Origin: Isosphaeraceae bacterium
Lineage (GTDB): Bacteria; Planctomycetota; Planctomycetia; Isosphaerales; Isosphaeraceae
Assembly: GCA_021324445.1 (NCBI GenBank)
Contig: JAJPJC010000463.1
Coordinates: 1 to 47,249 of the forward strand
Direction: 5' to 3'
DNA: 47,249 nt
Notes under the pieces: generated by a model
The model's database searches: none
What the model was told of the DNA's origin: nothing
The model's input: only the letters and a program-made list of their open reading frames with translations
Part shown: piece by piece, positions 42,535-47,249 of the stretch
Layout: the number at the start of each line of letters is the position of its first letter
Position numbering within the stretch: position 1 is the first letter of the stretch
Made by a program: the position numbers and the translations under genes

Positions 42535-42813
42535 ATGAGGATCGGCGAAGTCATCGGCCGCGTCACCCTGTCGCGGTTCCAACCCCAGCTCCGGGGAGGG
42601 CGATTCCTGATCGCGCTGCCGATGCCCCTGGCGGCCTTGACTGAGGGCGCTTTGGCCCGAGGGGAGGAGCTCGTCGTCTACGACAACCTCGGCGCCGGGC
42701 CGGGCAGCCTGATCGGCATCAGCGAGGGGCGCGAGGCCGCCAATCCGTTCGGCAAGACGAAGGCCGCGGTGGATGCTTACTGCGCGTGTCTGATCGATCA
42801 AATAACTATATGA
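42535..42813 (+). CDS. BMC-P pentameric vertex shell protein 3
   Basis: A 92-residue EutN/CcmL-family protein (MRIGEVIGRVTLSRFQPQLRGGRFLIALP, then LVVYDNLGAGPGSLIGISEGREAANPFG). The last residues, VDAYCACLIDQITI, carry two Cys and the IVD-like C-terminal strand usual in the family. A GAGAGAGG site precedes the ATG. Downstream lies an AT-rich repeat region that separates the shell genes from the pathway enzymes. Confidence 0.93.
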   Translation: MRIGEVIGRVTLSRFQPQLRGGRFLIALPMPLAALTEGALARGEELVVYDNLGAGPGSLIGISEGREAANPFGKTKAAVDAYCACLIDQITI

Positions 42814-42835
42814 TTGATATAGGATACCAAATTTC

Positions 42836-42960
42836 AGATTCCCTATTCCGGATCTCGGATTCGGCAACCCGGATTCCTGCATCGGATCCCTCGATGGCGG
42901 AACGAGGGCCTCCGGTACAGCTCCGGCCCCATTTGGAATCTGGAATCTGCAATTTGGAAT
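42836..42960. repeat. Pair of inverted heptamer arrays (ATTCC family)
   Basis: The left array, 42836-42877, reads AGATTCC CTATTCC GGATCTC GGATTCG GCAACCC GGATTCC. The right one, 42933-42960, reads TTGGAAT CTGGAAT CTGCAAT TTGGAAT. The two are partial reverse complements: CCAAATTTCAGATTCC near 42828 matches the right side with one mismatch. They frame about 55 bases and fill most of the gap before the aldolase gene. Confidence 0.65.
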
Positions 42961-42981
42961 CCTGATATCCAAGAGGAAACC

Positions 42982-43986
42982 ATGAACGGCAACGGCGCGG
43001 TGATGAACGAGTGGAAGCTCCGCGAGCAGATGTGCGAGATCGGCCGGCGGGTGTACAACAAGGGCTTCGCGGCGGCCAACGACGGCAACATCAGCTACCG
43101 GCTGGCCGAGGACCGGGTGCTCTGCACGCCGACGCGGGTCTCGAAGGGCTTCATGAAGCCCGACGACCTGTGCATCGTCGACCTCGACGGCCAGCAGGTC
43201 GCGGGCAAGCGGAAGCGGTCGAGCGAGATCCTGCTGCACCTGAGCGTCCTGAAGGCCCGGCCGGATGTCCGCTCGGTGGTGCACTGCCATCCGCCGCATG
43301 CCACGGCCTTCGCGGTCGCCCGGGAGCCGATCCCCAAGTGCGTGCTCCCCGAGATCGAGGTCTTCCTGGGTGAGGTGGCCATCTCCCCCTATGAGACTCC
43401 CGGCTCGCAGAGCTTCGCCGACACGGTACTTCCCTACGTCAAGGATACCGACACGATCCTGCTGGCCAACCACGGGACCCTCACCTACGGCTCCGACCTG
43501 GAAGACGCCTATTTCAAGACGGAGATCATCGACGCCTACTGCCGCATCCTGATCCTGGCCAAGCAGCTCGGCCGGGTGCATTACTACGGCGACGAGAAGG
43601 CGGCCGAGCTGATCCGGCTGAAGCCCGGCCTGGGCATCCCCGACCCCAGGCTGGACCGGGGCCTGGAGAACTGCGACCTGTGCGGCAACAGCCTGTTTCG
43701 TGAGGGTTATGACGAATCGCCGCCGCAGCCCCGTGTCTTCATCCACCCCAAGATCGCCGGCAGCGTACCCCATGAGTCGCCGATCGAGGGACTCCTGACG
43801 CCGCTGGCCTCCGAGATCCTGCCACGAGCCGGAGTCGCTCCGTCGCCGACACGTCCGCCGTCGGCTGGCCAGCCCTCGAGCAACGGTCGAGTCCACGGCA
43901 GCGAAAAGGACGCAGAAGCGCTGGTCCAGGCAATCACCGATCAGGTCATGCAGGTGCTTAACAGACAAGTGACAAGTGGCAAGTGA
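42982..43986 (+). CDS. Class II aldolase of the microcompartment (fuculose/rhamnulose-1-phosphate aldolase type)
   Basis: A 334-residue zinc aldolase that splits a deoxyhexulose 1-phosphate to lactaldehyde and dihydroxyacetone phosphate. Catalytic Glu82 (RSSEILLHL) and zinc ligands His101 and His103 (VVHCHPPHA) and His164 (LLANHGTL) are in place; NDGNISYR near 33-40 is the phosphate site. The catalytic domain ends near 230. A Cys-x2-Cys pair (CDLCG) and a long Pro-rich linker follow. Residues 310-328 (EKDAEALVQAITDQVMQVLNR) form a C-terminal encapsulation helix. The last six codons and the stop are built from a heptamer array. Confidence 0.93.
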   Translation: MNGNGAVMNEWKLREQMCEIGRRVYNKGFAAANDGNISYRLAEDRVLCTPTRVSKGFMKPDDLCIVDLDGQQVAGKRKRSSEILLHLSVLKARPDVRSVVHCHPPHATAFAVAREPIPKCVLPEIEVFLGEVAISPYETPGSQSFADTVLPYVKDTDTILLANHGTLTYGSDLEDAYFKTEIIDAYCRILILAKQLGRVHYYGDEKAAELIRLKPGLGIPDPRLDRGLENCDLCGNSLFREGYDESPPQPRVFIHPKIAGSVPHESPIEGLLTPLASEILPRAGVAPSPTRPPSAGQPSSNGRVHGSEKDAEALVQAITDQVMQVLNRQVTSGK

Positions 43987-44037
43987 CAAGTGAAGACAAG
44001 ACTAGACCCTCGGTTTGGCCACTTGCCACTTGCCACT
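43964..44037. repeat. Heptamer array overlapping the aldolase stop, with inverted partner
   Basis: GACAAGT GACAAGT GGCAAGT GACAAGT (43964-43991) encodes the aldolase C-terminus and its TGA. The inverted partner CCACTTG CCACTTG CCACT (44019-44037) precedes the AGGAG site of the next gene. Confidence 0.7.
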
Positions 44038-44050
44038 CCAAGGAGATCGC

Positions 44051-45145
44051 ATGAAAGTCAGCATTATTGGCGGCGGGGGCCTGGTCGGCTCATCCGCGGC
44101 CTTCGCGCTCCAGTGCGGCGGCGTGGTCAGCCAGATCGATCTGATCGACCTCAACGTCGACCAGGTCAAGGGTCAGGCCCTCGACCTGCTGCACGGGGCC
44201 TCGCTGGTCGCCGATCAACGGATCCGCGCGACCGGCTACGAGGCGATCCCCGAGAGCGACGTCATCGTGATCACGGCCGGCCTGCGGCGCAAGCCCGACG
44301 AGAGCCGCCTCGACCTGATCAATCGCAACGTCGAGCTGTTCCTCGGCATCCTCGGCCAGGTTAGCGCGGCCGGCCTGAGGCGCGACGCGATCATCCTGGT
44401 CGTCTCCAACCCGGTGGACGTCTTGACGTATCTGGCCGTCCGCCAGCTCGACCTACCGGCGACCCGAGTCATCGGGCTGGGCACGCAGCTCGACACGGCG
44501 CGGTTCCGCAGCCTGATCGCGGAGGGGCTCGGGCTTCCCCCCACCCAGGTCACGGCCCTGATCCTGGGCGAGCACGGCGACAGCATGGTACCGATCTGGT
44601 CGACCGCCCAGGCCGCCGGCTTGCCCCTGGAACGGTTCCCGGGCTGGACCCCTGCCACCGCCGAGGCGATCCTCAAGCGGACTCGGGGCAGCGGCGCCGA
44701 GGTGATCCAGCTCAAGGGGGGCGCGGGATTCGCCGTCGGCCTGTCGATCCGCGAGGTGATCCACGCCGCGGCGCTCGACCAGAAGCGAATCCTGCCGGTC
44801 TCCTCGCTGATCAATGGCCCCTACGGCATCCGCGACGTCTGCCTGTCGATCCCGACCGTGGTCGGCCGCCAGGGCGTCGAATCCCAGCTCGAGATCGAGC
44901 TCTGGCCCAAGGAAACGTCGGCACTCCAGCACTCGGCCCAGGTGCTGCGCGAGACCATCGAGGCGGTCTACAAGAGCAATCCCAAGGCGGCCGGCGCACC
45001 CAGGGCAGCACAGGCCCAGCCGTCGAAGCCCGCGGACAACGGCAGCGCGCGGCCCGTCCGCGTGACCGTGGGAGCAGGTGGCGGCAACGGTCCGATCGGC
45101 CGCGCGCGCGTCACGATCTCCGGGCAAGGGCAAGGGAGGCGGTGA
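44051..45145 (+). CDS. Lactate/malate dehydrogenase-family protein of the microcompartment
   Basis: A 364-residue NAD enzyme. The Rossmann motif is GGGGLVGSSAA at 7-17, Asp30-type NAD selector IDLIDLN, SNPVDVLTY, and the catalytic His in LGEHGDSMVP near 177. The substrate loop reads AGLRRKPDESR: the position that is Gln102 in lactate dehydrogenases and Arg102 in malate dehydrogenases is Arg80 here. About 50 residues of Pro/Gly-rich tail lie beyond the fold. In PVM microcompartments this enzyme is thought to reoxidise NADH inside the shell, but the substrate remains open. AGGAG precedes the ATG at 44051. Confidence 0.9.
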   Translation: MKVSIIGGGGLVGSSAAFALQCGGVVSQIDLIDLNVDQVKGQALDLLHGASLVADQRIRATGYEAIPESDVIVITAGLRRKPDESRLDLINRNVELFLGILGQVSAAGLRRDAIILVVSNPVDVLTYLAVRQLDLPATRVIGLGTQLDTARFRSLIAEGLGLPPTQVTALILGEHGDSMVPIWSTAQAAGLPLERFPGWTPATAEAILKRTRGSGAEVIQLKGGAGFAVGLSIREVIHAAALDQKRILPVSSLINGPYGIRDVCLSIPTVVGRQGVESQLEIELWPKETSALQHSAQVLRETIEAVYKSNPKAAGAPRAAQAQPSKPADNGSARPVRVTVGAGGGNGPIGRARVTISGQGQGRR

Positions 45146-45148
45146 GTC

Positions 45149-46579
45149 ATGGAGAAATCGCTCGACCGTAAGCTCGCCGCGATCCATGCCGACCCCAATT
45201 GCCGCGAGTTCATCATCGCCGACGCCAAGGACGCCGACATGGCGCTGGGCCTCGGTGCCCCCGGCCAGTCGCCCGAGATGCACGCGGGCGAGGTCCGGTT
45301 CAAGACGCTGGACGAGTACCGCGAGCAGATGCGGCTGATCGCGCGGTCGGGACTGGTCGACATCATGCTCATGTCGGCCAGCTCGAATCACGCCCTGACG
45401 ATCCGCGAACGGCTGTTCGACGCGCTGCCGGTCACGCCCGCCGTCCGGGCCAACGACACGACCGACATCCACCTCGCCCGGGGCGGAACCTATCACCTGT
45501 CCCCCTCGCGGCCGTTCCGGAGCGCCAGCCTCGACCACATCCAGTGCGGCCACCTCGAATGTGCTCCCGAAGAGCGGGCTCTCGGGGCCGACCTGGGTTT
45601 GTACAGCGTGACGTTCAACAACGACCTCGAGCGCGACCTGGCGACCCTCGAGCGGTTCCATGCCTTCCGCGAGGAGGCCGAGCGCAAGAGCTTCCGCTAC
45701 TTCCTCGAGGTGTTCGATCCCAACATCCCCGGCGCGGTTGCGGCGGAGGTCCTGCCGCACTACATCAATGACATGATCACGCGGATGCTGGCGGGCGTCG
45801 GCCCGACCGGCCGCCCGCTGTTCCTCAAGATGGTCTACCACGGCCCCAGGGCGATGGAGGAGCTGGTCCGGTTCGATCCCCATCTGGTCGTGGGCATCCT
45901 GGGCGGCTCGGCCGGTACGACCCGCGACGCCTTCCAGCTCCTGCACGACGCCCAGAAGTACGGGGCCAAGGTCGCCCTCTTCGGCCGCAAGATCAACCAC
46001 GCCGAGAATCAACTGGCGTTCGTCCATTTCCTCCGCTTGATCGTCGATGGTCACATCGGGCCGGTCGAGGCCGTCAAGGCCTATCACGCCGTGCTGTCCA
46101 AGCTGGGACTCCGTCCCCATCGCGGCCTCGACGACGACCTCAAGCTGACCGACCAGTCGATGAGCTACGCCGGGACGTCAACGGCGGTTGCGACCGGCAC
46201 CGGCCGTCCGACGGTGCCCGAGCCGCGCCCGTCCGCCAACGGGACACCCGCGGTCCGCGTCGCTCCGGCGACCCGGGCGAATTCCACACCATGCCCGTGC
46301 CAGACCCACTCGGCGGTGCCAAACGGCGAGGCCGCGAAGTGTGCCTGTCAACCGAAGCGCCCCGTCGTCACCGAATCCTACTCAGTGTCTCGCTCCCTGC
46401 CAGCGGTGAGTTGGGGAACCGTGCGCAGCCAGCGGTACGCAGGACGCAGTGACGGCGACGGACAACCGACAACGGACAGCGGACAACGGACAATGGACAA
46501 CGGCCTCCCCGACTTTGCCCGGATGACCTCGGCCGAGCGGCTGGCCTACCATCGCGAGCGGCTCGGCCTGGGCCGCTGA
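45149..46579 (+). CDS. PVM microcompartment protein of unknown function, with aldolase-like core
   Basis: A 476-residue protein that follows the dehydrogenase after 3 bases, with a GGGAGG site. Residues 1-345 form one alpha/beta domain, predicted from alternating strands such as VDIMLMSASSNHAL, GLYSVTFNN, FRYFLEVFD, RPLFLKMVYHGP and LVVGILGGSAGTTRDAF; this resembles LacD/DeoC-type TIM barrels, with Lys (LFLKMVYH) as a possible Schiff-base residue. I cannot name its reaction. A disordered linker carries two C-x-C motifs (Cys382/384 and Cys398/400). Residues 438-451 come entirely from a heptamer array. The final helix MTSAERLAYHRERLGLGR looks like an encapsulation peptide. Confidence 0.8.
   Translation: MEKSLDRKLAAIHADPNCREFIIADAKDADMALGLGAPGQSPEMHAGEVRFKTLDEYREQMRLIARSGLVDIMLMSASSNHALTIRERLFDALPVTPAVRANDTTDIHLARGGTYHLSPSRPFRSASLDHIQCGHLECAPEERALGADLGLYSVTFNNDLERDLATLERFHAFREEAERKSFRYFLEVFDPNIPGAVAAEVLPHYINDMITRMLAGVGPTGRPLFLKMVYHGPRAMEELVRFDPHLVVGILGGSAGTTRDAFQLLHDAQKYGAKVALFGRKINHAENQLAFVHFLRLIVDGHIGPVEAVKAYHAVLSKLGLRPHRGLDDDLKLTDQSMSYAGTSTAVATGTGRPTVPEPRPSANGTPAVRVAPATRANSTPCPCQTHSAVPNGEAAKCACQPKRPVVTESYSVSRSLPAVSWGTVRSQRYAGRSDGDGQPTTDSGQRTMDNGLPDFARMTSAERLAYHRERLGLGR
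46460..46503 (+). repeat. In-frame heptamer array (GGACAAC) inside a microcompartment gene
   Basis: Six 7-base units (GGACAAC CGACAAC GGACAGC GGACAAC GGACAAT GGACAAC) plus GG. 46460 is the first base of codon 438, and 42 bases equal exactly 14 codons (GQPTTDSGQRTMDN), so the reading frame is preserved. Confidence 0.8.
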
Positions 46580-46662
46580 CGACGAAGCCGGCGGTCGGAG
46601 AGCCTGGTCTCGTTCGGTTCGCAAGCTGTTCGGTGGGAGCGAATCGGCCGACGAGAACCAGC

Positions 46663-47010
46663 ATGAGCGGTGGCGTGCCGGGTGGACCAGCATGGACATT
46701 GGGTCGGAATCATTCGGCGCAGCAATGGAAGAACCGGATGCGGAAGCGGCTCTGGACGCCGGTTCAGATTCCCGCGGCGATCCAAGGCGGGCAGTGGTTC
46801 CCGGCCCCGAATCATGTCAATCCCGGGCATTCCGAAACCCGGTTCGTCCATCCGACAACGGGACGATCCGTGGTCGTGGACAATCTGACCAGCGAGGTGA
46901 TCCCTGTCGGCGGAGATGGCTTCCTCTACTCGCGCCGTGACGATCTACATTCCCCTGCTCAACCAGGGGACATCCGTCGTTGGCCCGACGCAGGCCGTCA
47001 AGCTCGGTGA
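46663..47010 (+). CDS. Colicin-E5-like RNase toxin module, small stand-alone ORF
   Basis: A 115-codon frame. The core LWTPVQIPAAIQGGQWFPAPNH..ETRFVHPTTGRSVVVDNLTSEVIPVGGDGF corresponds to the C-terminal toxin domain of many RHS/polymorphic toxins. The W-T-x3-I start and TGxSVVVDN-x-TxEV end resemble the colicin E5 tRNase fold. No N-terminal delivery part (RHS, PT-VENN or signal peptide) precedes it, so it may be a silent cassette or a toxin-antitoxin toxin. The family normally ends just after GGDGF; here the frame runs 33 codons further and overlaps the next gene. The start is uncertain (GTG 46633 also possible). Confidence 0.6.
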   Translation: MSGGVPGGPAWTLGRNHSAQQWKNRMRKRLWTPVQIPAAIQGGQWFPAPNHVNPGHSETRFVHPTTGRSVVVDNLTSEVIPVGGDGFLYSRRDDLHSPAQPGDIRRWPDAGRQAR

Positions 47011-47249
47011 GAACCTGTACCGCGTCCTTCCGACCCAGGACTCTGATCCCAGCGAGGAAGAGTGGGAGCTACCGTTACCGGTGTTGCCGCCGAATTGGGA
47101 TACGGCTCGTGTACACACGAACCAGATCCCAATCCAGGAGACTCTACTGACCGCTGCGCAAAGAGGTTTAAGTCTCCTTGAGCTTCAACCCGGCCTGTGC
47201 AAAGAAGGAACGGACCAGATGAGGCTTCTGCCGCAGGCGCCCGACGGCC
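46916..47249 (+). CDS. Probable immunity/antitoxin protein, 3' end outside window
   Basis: Translation from ATG 46916 gives a frame open to the window edge, 111 codons. It contains AVTIYIPLLNQGTSVVGP, then LYRVLP and SEEEWELPL, a pattern that I recognise from small immunity-like proteins (IYVPLLNEGT..VWRP, then EEW.FP). GTG 46937 (VTIYIPLL) would be the more usual family start. Its frame overlaps the toxin ORF, the expected layout of an effector-immunity pair. The rest (NWDTARVHTNQIPIQE) is not recognised. Confidence 0.5.
   Translation, partial: MASSTRAVTIYIPLLNQGTSVVGPTQAVKLGENLYRVLPTQDSDPSEEEWELPLPVLPPNWDTARVHTNQIPIQETLLTAAQRGLSLLELQPGLCKEGTDQMRLLPQAPDG

Noticed and set aside
44453..46120. 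555-codon frame on the minus strand
   Set aside because: Antisense to the dehydrogenase and the unknown microcompartment protein.
1..47249. CRISPR arrays, tRNA or rRNA genes, insertion sequences, prophage
   Set aside because: I looked for spaced direct repeats, tRNA T-loop patterns, rRNA segments and transposase motifs and found none that hold up by eye.

Overview
The window reads as a chromosomal segment of a high-GC planctomycete, most likely of the Isosphaeraceae/Gemmataceae type. The signs are WD40 and VIT/VWA proteins, a decayed sigma-factor/HlyD fusion, a DUF1080 protein, a ceramidase-like exported protein, a MlrC-type peptidase and, most diagnostically, a complete PVM-type (Planctomycetes-Verrucomicrobia) bacterial microcompartment locus. 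I see no rRNA, tRNA, CRISPR array, insertion sequence or prophage. The one RNA gene recognised is RNase P RNA (rnpB).

Layout. 1-4.6 kb: WD40 protein (cut by the left edge), PP2C phosphatase, then a sigma/HlyD fusion remnant that runs into rnpB. 4.8-8.2 kb, minus strand: RbsD-like pyranase, a planctomycete membrane protein, an SDR reductase and a KaiC/RecA-like ATPase. 8.5-12.5 kb, plus strand: a partial Tad/type IVb pilus cluster (CpaC-type secretin, small exported protein, TPR lipoprotein). 12.5-16.9 kb: orphan ribbon-helix-helix protein, translationally coupled nitrilase and MlrC genes, sialidase-like protein, STAS protein. 17.2-25.4 kb: VIT/VWA exported protein, sulfotransferase, grpE, DUF1080, tpx, mnmG. 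26-29.2 kb: an HTH-receiver response regulator with a histidine kinase, then an HNH protein. 29.6-36 kb, minus strand: ROK kinase, ceramidase-like protein, a sensor kinase with a CX3CH motif, a Cys-rich/zincin gene pair, and mutM.

36.1-46.6 kb is the microcompartment locus: DeoR regulator, PduL phosphotransacylase, three BMC-H shell proteins, acetate-kinase-family enzyme, BMC-P, CoA-acylating aldehyde dehydrogenase, two more BMC-P, class II aldolase, LDH/MDH-family dehydrogenase, and a planctomycete-specific protein of unknown function. From knowledge of PVM microcompartments (studied in Planctopirus limnophila), the aldolase should split a deoxyhexulose phosphate such as fuculose or rhamnulose 1-phosphate to lactaldehyde. 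The dehydrogenase, PduL and kinase would convert the aldehyde to acyl-CoA, acyl-phosphate and acid plus ATP, and the LDH/MDH-like enzyme would recycle NAD inside the shell. Downstream, at the right edge, lie a colicin-E5-like RNase toxin module and a probable immunity gene, cut by the window end.

Small repeats run through the window in two classes: paired hairpins with GTAG- or GTCG-type feet (REP/BIME-like), and short arrays of 7-bp units that sit at gene boundaries and, inside the microcompartment locus, enter coding sequence. The most interesting open points are the microcompartment proteins with unusual active-site or pore residues, a candidate operator pair in front of the locus, the heptamer arrays, and the terminal toxin module.
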